Of a DNA stretch of 64,000 nucleotides, positions 22,583 through 33,169 are shown piece after piece. The position numbers and the translations under genes are program-made. The notes beneath the pieces are model-generated. The model did not search any database and had not been told where the DNA came from. It saw only the letters and a list, made by a program, of their open reading frames with translations. The stretch is taken from contig JAYKYS010000008.1 in the NCBI GenBank assembly GCA_036924285.1, forward strand, positions 11,765,001 through 11,829,000, written 5' to 3'. How positions within the stretch are numbered: position 1 is the first letter of the stretch; every line of letters begins with the position of its first letter. Origin of the DNA: Asterella californica. Lineage: Eukaryota > Streptophyta > Marchantiopsida > Marchantiales > Aytoniaceae.

Positions 22583-23059
22583 ATGAGTGGAAGTTCGAAA
22601 GATTGGAAAATTAGACTTAGAAACCTTCCTCAAGGTTTAGATGTCATAGTAAGCGTCGGAGAGAGCTCGAAAGAGGTTATCGTTGAGTTTGAGAACTCTA
22701 GTACAAAAGCTCAAGTAGAATCTCCGAGGAGAAGAGTAGAAACCGACTTGTGGTGTTATTTCTGTAGAGGGTTGGGACATAAAGTAGTGAATTGTCCAAC
22801 TAGAATCAGAACCGAGAGAGCTAAAGAGAAGCGGGAGTTTACTGATTTAAGTCTTCGAGTGGGTCCATCGTCACCAGCGCCAATTCATCTTCTAGGAGAA
22901 GATCCTTGTCCAAGTTGTGGAGTGAATGATCTATCAAGAGGACACAAGTGCGTCGATGTGGCCGCCCTACTTACGTCAGTAGTCGAGAAGTTGGACGAGA
23001 CTCAAAGAGCTGAGACGGAGAAGTTGTCGACTTCAAAAGAGGACTCGGCTGAGTTGTGA
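22583..23059 (+). CDS. Family G accessory zinc-knuckle protein (158 aa), copy B
   Basis: Starts at MSGSSKDWKIRL. The track start 15 bases upstream is TTG, so the ATG at 22583 is preferred. A CCHC knuckle (CYFCRGLGHKVVNC, residues about 60-73) is followed by a basic stretch and a second Cys/His cluster (CPSCGVNDLSRGHKC, about 112-126). The C-terminal tail is charged (VVEKLDETQRAETEKL). A nucleic-acid-binding role is inferred from the knuckle. It is separate from gag, which carries its own knuckle further downstream. The same 158-codon frame is intact in copies C and D. Confidence 0.75.
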   Translation: MSGSSKDWKIRLRNLPQGLDVIVSVGESSKEVIVEFENSSTKAQVESPRRRVETDLWCYFCRGLGHKVVNCPTRIRTERAKEKREFTDLSLRVGPSSPAPIHLLGEDPCPSCGVNDLSRGHKCVDVAALLTSVVEKLDETQRAETEKLSTSKEDSAEL

Positions 23060-23272
23060 TGGAGATCGTCATTCGGATGGTGGAGAAGACGGTGATGCGA
23101 CTTAGGCTCATGATTACCTTGGGAGAAGAGATGGCACAAGAGGTGTTGTTACAACCATTTCCTTTCATTTTATCTATGGTAGATTATTCGTGAATGGAAT
23201 TGATGATGTTCGTACTCTTTTAGTGAGTAGTTATTGCACAAAAATTAGAAGGGTAGAAAGAATAGTTACAAG

Positions 23273-24241
23273 ATGGGGAAGTTACCAATGTTTCATGGAA
23301 AGGACAATGAAGATGTGGAACCATTTGTACGAGACTTCAAAAGGGGTTGCATTGGAAACAACGTGAGAAGGAAGGAAGAATGGGTGTTGTTACTGCTAGA
23401 GTTTTTAGAAGATTTTGCTCTTACGTGGTATGAAGACCGAGTGAAGAGCCAGACACCTGGTGCAGTTGAGGACACATGGGAGACGTTGAGTAATGCACTC
23501 ATCGAAGAATTTCTTCCAGAAGAGAGTTATGAGAAGCTCATGGTGGAGCTTACTCATTTGAAGCAACGGGACAACGAGAAAGTTCGGCAATATGCCGAAA
23601 GGGTGGATAAGTTGGAGCAACGGTTTCGGACGGTCCTACAGAAGAGTGGAGACAATGTGGAGTTAACCATGGCGGGGATTGGAGCAATGTTGATCAAGAA
23701 CTTGGTGGGAGGGTTGAGGCCTTCAATTCGAACCCAAGTGAGGTACGAGAAGCCAACAACCAAAGCGGAGGCCATCAAGATTGTGACAAATATGGAAGAG
23801 AGTTTGGATGAAGGAGATATCATCCAACCTCATCATGCTGCTCTGGTGTCGACTCCGACTCCTGGTGTAGCCACAATGATCGCACCTGCACCATCACAAT
23901 TGGTGATTGCTTCAACGTCAGCTCCTACTCCAACGGTGGTGCCAAGACCGTTTGTCCCATCAACGATGTCTACTGCCACCTCTAATTTTCATGCCGAGCT
24001 GAAGAGCATCACCGATACTCTTACGGATCTCAAGTTAAACGTGGTGCAGTTACGAGAATGGAGGAACAAAGGTGTAGGAGGAGGTCAAAGAGGTTACGAC
24101 AACAATCCCAACCGAGGAAATCAAGGTAACTTTAGAGGCAACCAAGGTAACTTCGGAAGATTCACTTGTTGGACGTGTGGAGGTTCTCATTTCAAAGTCT
24201 GTGGGAGTTGGTGTGGTGGATGTGCATGCTTCAGAGGTATG
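23273..24241 (+). pseudogene. Gag of G copy B, internally deleted
   Basis: Starts MGKLPMFHGKDNEDVEPF. The retrotrans_gag core is recognisable (FALTWYEDRVKS, FLPEESYEKLMVELTHLKQ, VRQYAERVDKLEQRF). A Pro/Thr-rich hinge, a Gly/Asn/Gln-rich stretch and the first half of a knuckle (CWTCGGSHF) follow. A deletion then joins it to the region just before protease, and E1 interrupts it at 24242. It corresponds to the intact-length gag of copies C and D. Confidence 0.88.
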
Positions 24242-25399
24242 TTGTGGTGCCCACAAATTACAGGATTCACGAATTTTTGAAATTTTTGAGATTAATAACT
24301 TATTTGTATAACTGAAGAAGCGTTGTTACTTAAGATTACGGCTTCCTTAGCAGGAAGATAAACTTAAGGGCTGTTTGTAATAATAAGTTGACTTCTTCAG
24401 AAGACGACCGTCTTCTGAAGAGCGTCTTCTCGGTGGTGTCTTCAGAAGACGGAAGACGACGGAAGACAAAAGACGCTTCGGAAGATTGGAACATCTTCAG
24501 AAGACTGTCTTCGGAAGACGCTTCAGTAGCTTGACTGTCTTCGGAAGTCGACTGTACACAATTCGTATCAAGAGTGGATTGGTGTTGCTTTTGTGTTAAG
24601 AGAGGCTTGGTACGAATCCTGAGTGGTGTGGTGAGTTCTTTTGTTATTTCAAGAAGTTGGAAGTCGGGAACTAGGCCTGTGCCTCCCGATCTTCCAAGCT
24701 TCTCAACTCCACATCTTCCTAGAGAGACTAGAAGACTGAAAGGCTGACAAAATGAGCGAGAAGACGTGAGGGTCCATTTCGGGTCTCTTCTGTTCGACCC
24801 ATAGCAACCGTTTCTTCTTCTTCCCAAACGTAGAAGAGAGTCGTGAGAAGACTTGCTGGCAGAATCTGGAGAGAATGGTCGAGGGTCATGTCTTCCCATC
24901 GAGCAGCAAGCTTCTTCTGAGTGCGTATGAGAGGTGAGAAGTCAGAAGAACAGAGTGCAATTGTCTTGAGTCTGTTGTGAGGATAGATTACGCGTAGGAA
25001 GACGAAGACAGGTGAGACCAGTGAAGGAAAGTCTGACTTCGGGAGGTCCTCCGAGAAAGACATTGAATCAGAAGCTGTCCCGAGTGTCTTCCCAGAGGCC
25101 ACTGTCACCGTAGGAGCCCGCAAACCATCTTCCAGACTTGTTGTGCACTTGATGTTTCACGAATCTTGCATCTTCTGATAGGAAGTAGGATGTAATGCAA
25201 GGTGGGTTGTCTTCTTGGTAATCCATGCGAGGCCTTGCTTAGTTAGGATTGTTTAGATATAGCTCGGAAGACAAGAGCTATTTAGGAAGCACTGTTAGAA
25301 TCTCGGAAGACGGAGTAGCTGTCTTCTGGAAGACTAGATTCGTCTTCTGAGAGTGGAAGCTATACTGTGAGGACTTAGGGAAGGACTGAGCCTTCGACT

Positions 25400-26289
25400 C
25401 ACAACAAGTACGTCACTTCTTCCAAGGAGTTAGCGCAACTGAAGAAGAACAACCAGGAGTTGCAGGCGCGCTTACATCAGCGTGATCAGGAGGTTCTGCG
25501 AGTACGAGATAAGCTCATCGCCCTTGCAGAAGAGAAGACGACGTGGAAGACACTGCGGGAAGCTACAGAAGCGCAGGCTACGGCCGAGAAGACTCAGGGA
25601 GAAGTAGCGGAAGCCCATGCGCAGGGGTTACTAGCTCACTCGGTGGAGGCACTTCGGAAGAAGTTTAACTTCACCACGGGTAGGAAGCTCCTTACCTTAG
25701 CTAGAGAGTGGGACGAGGAGTCCAAAGCAATGTTTGTGGAGTGCAAGGAGAGTATGTTCAGGTACTTGGACCGGTAGATAGAGGGAGTGAAGACGTTCTA
25801 TGGTCTTCTCTTGATCCCGCCATCAGTAAACACGTCTTCCCAAGCACCAGCATCATCGACAAGATCAGACTTGGAGAAGGAGAAGTTCGACCTCGCTGTG
25901 CACTTGGTAGTGACAGCGTTGGAAGACGGAAGATATCTTCGGAAGACGCCTCGGAAGACAAGATGTCTTCTGGAAGACAAGAAGACGAGCCGTCTTCCCA
26001 AGTATTCCGCGTGGAGGAAACGACTTCCCCGGACCCCTATGAGGTCGCCATGGTCCCTAGCACCGAGCTGATGCTCCAGAAGAGCGAGGAAGCACAAGTC
26101 GACCCAGCTTCCCAGAAGACGCTTCTGTCTTCTGAAGCAGCAGCAGCAGAGCCAACGATGAACATGGAGGAGGAGGCCACCTCAGCGACACCCGAGGTAA
26201 TTGCAGGGCTTTCTAGCTTATCAGAAGCCGCGTTAGGAGCTCCGATAGGAGCAGATCAGGTAGAGATTGCCTCCGTGCAATCTGAGTAG
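25400..26289 (+). pseudogene. E-family coiled-coil protein, truncated (E1)
   Basis: Only the C-terminal half of the E2 protein is present. It has a coiled coil (NNQELQARLHQRDQEVL...ALAEEK), then SVEALRKKFNFTTGRKLLTLA and MFVECKESMFRYLDR. A TAG at 25775-25777 stands where E2 has CTG (Leu). The acidic tail follows in shifted frames to EIASVQSE. No enzyme motif was found. The N-terminal half is deleted, with a junction near 25410. Confidence 0.65.
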
Positions 26290-26549
26290 TTAGTAACTCC
26301 ACTGACAACTCCAAATATAGTAGGATCAGACATGCTATCTTAAGGGTGGCAGTTTTTCCATGTAATATTAGTTAGGATACCATGTGGCAGAGTAGGCAGC
26401 GCAGGGGTAAACAAAGTAGATGGCTAAAGCTGGAAAGGGAACGGTGTGCATGTGGGGTTGCAGTCTCCTGACAACGCCCATCTCTCCTTGGCGGTCACCT
26501 CCTCTGTTTTCTCGTGGCAATGGTTAAGTAGGATCACAGAGTAGGAATT

Positions 26550-26745
26550 AGGAGTTCTGCACAAACACCAACATTTTACGGTGCAGACTCATAGCACATT
26601 AAACCTGTGTGGAGAATTGAGTTCTGCACACACATACCAATCTTACGGTGCAGACAGATTAGACACACAAGGGAGTCTTCGAAGAAACTGGCTGCCTGCA
26701 CACACATACCAATCTTACGGTGCAGGAGACAGATTAGACACTAGA
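26550..26745 (+). repeat. Three about-70-bp tandem units in E1 (one in E2)
   Basis: Units with CTGCACACACATACCAATC...TTACGGTGCAG start near 26554, 26622 and 26694. E2 has a single unit at about 35818-35870. The array lies 3' of the reading frame. Confidence 0.8.
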
Positions 26746-26896
26746 GGTACACAGTGTACACTACACTCGATGTTGGAATAAGGGGATAACGCAGGAAGAA
26801 GTCTGCATTCTCTTACCACCAGCAGCGATTCGGAGATGTAGATGACTAGTGGGCAGTCTAGGAGCAGGGAACGGCATCCTCATGCAGTCCTGCTGA

Positions 26897-27295
26897 TTAG
26901 ACTGATGTGTCGAGGAGTAGGAGCAGAAAGTAGAGGGAGTGAGCTTCCCAATGCCAATGTGACTTCTTCTCGGGTAATGGATTACTGATTTGAGTGCAGA
27001 AGCTTTGCTCGTGTCTTCTGGGTGGTGGATTGTATTGAATTCGCTCCCAATTGTGCATGGGAAGTGTTCTTATTGAGTGACGGTGAATGTCAACAGTTGT
27101 GGAGTGTAGCTTGACTCGTTTAGTAGAGCACTTGGGATCTGCGTACGAACGGTCTTCCGGGTAAGGGATCCCAGAAGACAGAGTGGTTAGAGCAGCGAAG
27201 TGAAAAAGAAAGAAGCCTTCTTCTCGCAACAGAAGACGACATCCTCGAGTGGAAGCCGGTGCAACAACACTCACGTTTGTTGTCTTCCTCCCCAA
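26897..27295 (-). other. Antisense ORF of 132 codons conserved in E1 and E2
   Basis: MGRKTTNVSVVAP...; the same 132-codon frame exists in E2 at 36018-36416. It is Ser/Arg/Pro-rich with no motif. Conservation may follow simply from high DNA identity, so coding is uncertain. Confidence 0.25.
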
Positions 27296-27993
27296 ACTAT
27301 TACAAGCAGGGATGGCTTGTTAGTCAAGATCCGGACTAGAAGCCTGTCGGAATCTTAATTGCCTCTTTTCATCTTGTTTTCTCTTGTTTGGATTTTCTCA
27401 TCTTCCCCATCTTCTTACCTTCTTCTAGTGAGTTTCCGAGACTTCTATTGAGCTTCCGTGAAGGTGAATGTCGTTGTAGTGCTGCAAGAAGACCGTTTCT
27501 GTAGGCAGAAGCCTGGGAAGGCTACAGGGGGCATACACCTTGTGATTGATCTAACCCGTTGGAATGTGAGTGTGAGAATAAGGTGTAACGACCGTTGCTG
27601 GTCGACTTCTGCGAAGCAGGACCGCCTTCTGGAGGTGTGAGAAGACGAGCTGAACCCCCAGAAGACGAGAATCGCTTCGAGAAGACAGTACTGAGAAGAC
27701 CGGAAGAAGCGACCTGGAAGCAGGAAGATCGTCTTCCCGAGCTTCTCTGTGAATAATTGTGTGTTATTTTAGTTGGTAGTTGTTTGTTTAGTTCCAGAGC
27801 ACCATTTGGCGTGTCTGGAAGACGTGTGGTTTTGTGTGGTTTTGTGAGAAGACGGGATTTCTAGGCAAAACCCGTGTGTTTGTGTGTTTGACCAGATCCT
27901 AGAACTTAGAGCAGCGATTACTTGCGTAAATCCTCTGTGGGAATGATATCTTGTATACTAAATGGGCAAAAGGAGTAATCCTGCGTCACTACA

Positions 27994-29287
27994 TATGCAC
28001 TAGGGCTTCAAAGATTGAAGTTCGGTTGAATGGTCACTACGTGTCTGACTTATTGGTGGATGGAGGGTCGGCTGTAAACGCCATATCAGAGAGGTTGATG
28101 AAGAAGTTGGGGATGAAACCAACTCACCCGGCTAGCATTGTCGTGGGGATGGCTAACAAGCAACGGGTAAGACCTCTTGGTGTGTTAGAGAAGGTGGTCG
28201 TGTCTGTGATGAGAGTTCAAACATTGATGTCCTTTCAAGTGTTAAAGGACTCTAGTTATGATTTGCTCTTAGGTAGGCCTTGGTTGAGAGCTGTGCGCAC
28301 CACTGATAGGTGGCACAAGGGATACTTACGGATTGGACCTAGAGATCATAGAATGATAGTTCCTCTCTCGGGTGTTGGAGTTGTGACTTCTGACTCTGAT
28401 AGACCCACTAGTGACTACTGGGAATCTGATACGGAAGATGATCATAGTGTCTCAGAATTAGATACCGGAGATTCTTACGATCAAGAATCCTCGTCTCAGG
28501 ACGAAGGATTTGGTCGAGATGAATCATTACATCAGCTTAGTGCTATTGACTTGTTGCCTCGACCAGCAGTGGAGAAAGATCTTGACAAAGAAGAGTTGAG
28601 TGAGATTCAAGATTGTGAGAAGACTCTCTATCTTGAAGTTTGATATCAATGTCACTCAAGAGGAGAAAAGTAGATTCCTAGATATATTTCGAAAATATAT
28701 CCATGTGTTTGCTTTCAGCTACAAGGATTTGAAGGAGGTGACTCTTGAGATTGAAGGAGGTGACTCTCGAGACTCATCGAATAGAATTGGAGGAGAACGC
28801 AAGATCAGTTCGACAGAAGCAGAGAAGGGTCAATCCTACAACAGCAATGATGGTTAAGGAGGAGATAGACAAGTTGAAGGAGGCGAGTTTCATCTATGAG
28901 GTGGAGAACTCAAAATGGGTTTCACCCATTGTGATTGTCAAGAAGAAGAATGGTAAGCTGCGAGTGTGCATAGACTATAAAAAGCTGAATGCAGTTACCA
29001 AGAAGGATTATTATCCTCTATTATTTATAGATGAGATTTTGGAGGAAGTTGCTGATCATGAGTGGTACAGCTTTGGTGATGGTTATAGAGGGTATAACCA
29101 GATCAAGATAGCACAAGAGTACCAACAGTTGACTACTTTCACTACTCATTGGGGAACATTTGCATTTCGAGTGATGCCATTCGGACTGTGTAATGCTCCG
29201 GCCACGTTTCAGAGGTTCATGAACAAGATGTTTGAACCATTCATAGGAAAGTTTGTCCGTGATTTTATTGACGATTTTTGCGTGTAC
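27994..29287 (+). pseudogene. Protease-RT part of G copy B
   Basis: It resumes at CTRASKIEVRLNGHYVSD, with the retropepsin motif LLVDGGSAVNAI and the second hydrophobic motif LLLGRPWLRAV. A frameshift near 28603 (EEIQDCEK instead of EAEIVRR) is followed by a second one caused by a 22-bp tandem duplication (28731-28774). RT blocks WVSPIVIVKKKNGKLR and FRVMPFGLCNAPATF through FIDDF are present. Copy C then interrupts the frame right after the catalytic motif. Confidence 0.88.
28731..28774 (+). repeat. 22-bp tandem duplication in the copy B pol frame
   Basis: GAAGGAGGTGACTCTTGAGA and GAAGGAGGTGACTCTCGAGA start at 28731 and 28753. Copies A, C and D have one unit. The 22-bp addition shifts the frame. 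Confidence 0.88.
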
Positions 29288-29291
29288 GGAC

Positions 29292-30204
29292 TGTAAACCC
29301 TCCACGCTCCTATCGATCAACTACCCCCGATCTCTCAACCACCACGATCGTCATCGATGAATCTGCAAATGTCGGGCTTGTCTCTCACTCAGGGGTCATC
29401 TCTGATGGCTTTGATGGAAGCACACCATGAATCTTGAAGAGAAAAATGCTAAGTTCTCTCATTCATACACCCACAAACTTATCAACTAAAAATCTCAATA
29501 AACTCATCAACTAAAATCCTCCATTCTAACGACGTCTCTCAAGTTCTCACATGCTGAAAATATCCCACACTCTCTATATTACTCAAGTTGTCACTACGAC
29601 GATGTGAAAACAAGGATGAGGAGCTCTTCTCTACTCCTCTATTTATACATTCTAGGTTTTTACCTTGGTACCTCCTGGTAACTCAGTCGTAACTACTTTT
29701 CCCGGGTTTTTTTAAGATATTACTTAAGGTAAAAGCATTCATCACATGGGCTTTTTACCTTTTCACATGGGCTTATTCCTTCAAAGTCAACAACTTCTAG
29801 AAGGATTCTGGAATATTTTCAAGGAATCTCCAATTTCCACCCCCCCTCTACACTAGGACCCACTAAAAAGGAAACATGTGAAATCTCTTCTTGTTTTTAA
29901 TGCCCACAAAGTCCACAACTTTAATCCAACCACTCATATCAAGTCAAAAAGGAGATAAGGGATACTTTCCACCTCCTTTCTACCTTTTAGACAAGATGAC
30001 AAGATAGTAGTGCTCACTCTTTAGGAAATATCTAAATTCTGCCAAAAGTATAGCTAAGTTTAACCATAACTAACTTTAGCTAGTCATGACTAACTTGATA
30101 CCTCTTTAAAGTACTTGGGCAACAAATAAACATTCTCAACACTTAGTTATAACTAAATACCTTACTAATAGAAAAACTTCCTATGTGTAACATAGGTCGT
30201 TACA
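29292..30204 (-). repeat. 3' LTR of G copy C (913 bp)
   Basis: TGTAAC...TTTACA ends on the minus strand. The PPT-like TCTGGGGGTAAAA lies immediately outside (30205 upward). Confidence 0.93.
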
Positions 30205-30217
30205 TTTTACCCCCAGA

Positions 30218-31180
30218 CTAAATTTTTACTCCGTCCTCGGAGTGAAGAGAGAACTTTTGTCGATGAAACAACTTCAACTTGTCATGATTTATCTGATCGA
30301 ATCTCCTTCCTCCCAGCTCCTGAAGGTCATATGTGAAGTTGCTCCACACCTTATCTACAACAAAAGAACCAAAATATCTCAGAAGAAACTTCTTCCTAGC
30401 CCTCTTGAATCTGATAGCATCATACAACATAACCCAATCTCCCACTTGAAAAGGTTTTACCTCCCTCTTGTCCAACCGTTTGTCGTAACTCTTCTTTTGA
30501 TACGTCTGAGCTCGTTCCATCCGGATCATTGCTAACGCTCGAGTCTCTTCCAACTCCATGAGTTGCTCTCTTCTTGATCTGACCACGTCTTCTCCCCTCG
30601 ACCTCTTCAACTTTCGTTGAATAGTTTGAAAAGTATCCAATTCGAATTGGATCGGCAACTTGGACTCCACTCCATAAACCAGTCGAAATGGAGAGTACCC
30701 AGTAGAAGTCTTTGTTGTCGTTTGGTACTCCCATAAGATGGCATGTAACCTCTTATTCCACGTATGTTTCGTAGTCTCAACACCAGCATCTTTGGCGAGC
30801 ATCAGACAAACTGTAAGATTGGTCTTCTCCGCAAGACCATTAGCATTTGGTTTGTATGAGGTCGTTACTCGTGGCTTGATAGAAAAGTGTTGTAGCATAG
30901 CAGTAGTCATGCTCCCTACAAACTCTCCTCCTCTATCCGAGACCAACTATAACGGACATCCAAATCTTGTGATGATCCTCTCCCAAAGGAATCTACCGAC
31001 TTCTGTTTCATTGGTCTCTCTCAAAGGTCTTGCCTCTACCCACTTGGTACAATAGTCAGTGACGACTACAATGTATCTATTGCCTCGAGGTGTCTTATTA
31101 AGAAGACCTACAAAGTCAATACCCCACTTCTCAAATGGTCCTAATATTAGAATTGATCTGAACGGAGGTGTTCTAGTAGA
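30218..31180 (-). pseudogene. Integrase of G copy C, C-terminal part
   Basis: It continues from the E2 insertion point with STRTPPFRSI, WGIDFVG, then an in-frame stop where other copies read PLELVSDRG. It restarts at VSDRGGEF and runs through NGLAEKTN to RYFGSFVVDKVW and the 3' LTR. Catalytic Asp, Asp and Glu positions are still visible. It is the downstream half of one integrase frame split by E2. Confidence 0.88.
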
Positions 31181-33169
31181 TGTGGTACCCACAAATTACA
31201 GGATGCACGAATTTTTGAAATTTTTAAGAATAATAACTTGTTTGTATAACTGAAGAAGCGTTGTTACTTAAGGTTACGTCTTCCTTAACGTGAAGATGAT
31301 CTTATGAGCTTTTTAATAAGAAGTTGACTTCTTCGGAAGACGATCATCTTCCGGGAAGCGTCTTCTCAGTTGCGTCTTCGGAAGACGAGAAGACGGCGGA
31401 AGATGAGAAGACGACGGAAGACAGCGACCGCGAAGGCCTGACCATGAATTTTCGGGTAAAACAGTAGGTGTACCTACTGAGTAGTACACAGGTGGTAGGT
31501 AGGTCGAAGAAGACACCTAGGGTCGAAACCCCTAATCTGCGGGGAAGATGCACAGGAAGCACATTAGCACATTCCAACTTGTCGCAGCACAACGCGCTTG
31601 AGAAGATCGATTGGAGAGAGTGAACTTCGCAAGTGAGCTCCGAGAGAGGAATCGAGTGAGTACATCGAGGTAGGAGAGAACCAGTTGGCAGCTAGGCGAA
31701 GAGTGAGAGCGAATTGCTGGAGCGTAGAGGGCAGAAAGCAAAGGCGTTTTCTGTGAGCTCCCGAGAAGCTGACATTGGAGAGTAGCAAGTAGAATCGAAG
31801 GTGGAATCAAGGCGTGACCAGAGATTGACAGCAGGCGCAGTCGTGTGGAGTCGCATTGGAGCTAGGACCAGAACCAGAAGCGCGCGGAGGTCGAAGGCAA
31901 CTCGGGAAGAGAAGAAGACTGTAGAGGTTCTTCCCCATGTTCTTTCCCCTTCCCACTTCTTCTTCTTGTCTGGGATTCCCCGCGCTTCCTCGGTTGTGTG
32001 CAGATAGCCTGATCGATTACCCCACCCACCCCCATTCTTTCTGTTGTGACATTGGGTGCAGAAGCGCTGCCCAATTTCTGTCAGACATTTGCCTACTTCT
32101 TCTCAAAATTCAATTCGAGCTTCCCTACACCTCGTTCTCAAATTGGAGATCCCAGCTATCAAATTCCCTACCCTACTACCTCTCTACCCCCGAAACCTGG
32201 AACAGAAGACGACTCGGAAGATGGGAACATCTTCGGAAGACGCTTCTTAAAACTTGGCTGTCTTCGGAAGACTGTCTTCGGAAGATTGTCTTTGGAAGTC
32301 GACTGAACACAATTCGTATCAAGAGTGGATTTGTTTTGCTTTTGGGTTAAGAGAGGCTTGGTACGAATCCTGAGTGGTGTGGTGAGTTCTTTTGTTATTT
32401 CGAGAAGTTGGAAGTCGGGAACCAGGCCTGTGCCTCCCGATCTTCCAAGCTTCTCAACTCCACATCTTCCTAGAGAGACTAGAAGACTGAAAGGCTGGCA
32501 AAATGAGCGAGAAGACGTGAGGGTCCATTTTTGGGTCTCTTCTATCCGACCCCTAGCACCCATTCCTTCTTCTTCCCAAACTTAGAAGAGAGTCGTGAGA
32601 AGACTTGCTGGCAGAATCTGGAGAGAATGGTCGAGGGTAATGTCTTCCCACCGAGCAGCAAGCTTCTTCTGAGTGCGTATGAGAGGTGAGAAGTCAGAGA
32701 ACAGAGTGCCATTGTCTTGAGTATGTTGTGAGGATAGATTGCGAGTAGGAAGGCGAAGACAGGTGATACCAGTGAAGGGAAGTCTGACTTCGGGAGATCT
32801 TCCGAGAAAGACATCGAATCGGAAGCTGTCCCGAGTGTCTTCCCAGAGGCCACTGTCACCGCAGGAGCCCGCAACCATCTTCTAGACTTGTTGTGCACTT
32901 GATGTTTCACGAATCTTGTATCTTCTGATAGGAAGTAGGATGTAATGCAAGGTGGGTTGTCTTCTTGGTAATCCATGCGAGGCCTTGCTTAGATAGGATT
33001 GGTTAGATATAGCTCGGAAGACGAGAGCTATCTAGGAAGTACTGTTAGAATCCCGGAAGACGGAGTAACTGTCTTCTGAGAAGTAGAAGCTAGACTGTGG
33101 GCACTTGGGAAGAACTGAACCTTCTGCTCATAGTGAGTGCTTGTGGCTTAGTGCAACAGATCTTCCAGC

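Larger units (their letters stand above)
24243..27993 (+). mobile_element. Element E1 (family E): non-LTR, TG...CA ends, inserted in copy B
   Basis: The insertion splits a sequence that is continuous in copy D (GAGGTATGCACTAGG). Flanking 5-mers are TATGT (24238-24242) and TATGC (27994-27998), a 5-bp duplication with one change. The ends TGTGGTGCCCACAAATTAC and, inverted, TGTAGTGACGCAGGATTAC agree at 12 of 19 positions. No direct terminal repeat was found. GAAGAC/GTCTTC motifs are dense near both ends, including a perfect 13-bp inverted repeat at 24394-24406/24409-24421. Relative to E2 it lacks about 0.77 kb of leader and about 1.5 kb of coding sequence. Confidence 0.8.

Noticed and set aside
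24336..24899. 187-codon antisense ORF in the E1 leader (and 32168-32563 in E2)
   Set aside because: It crosses the GAAGAC repeat field, differs in length between copies and has no motif.
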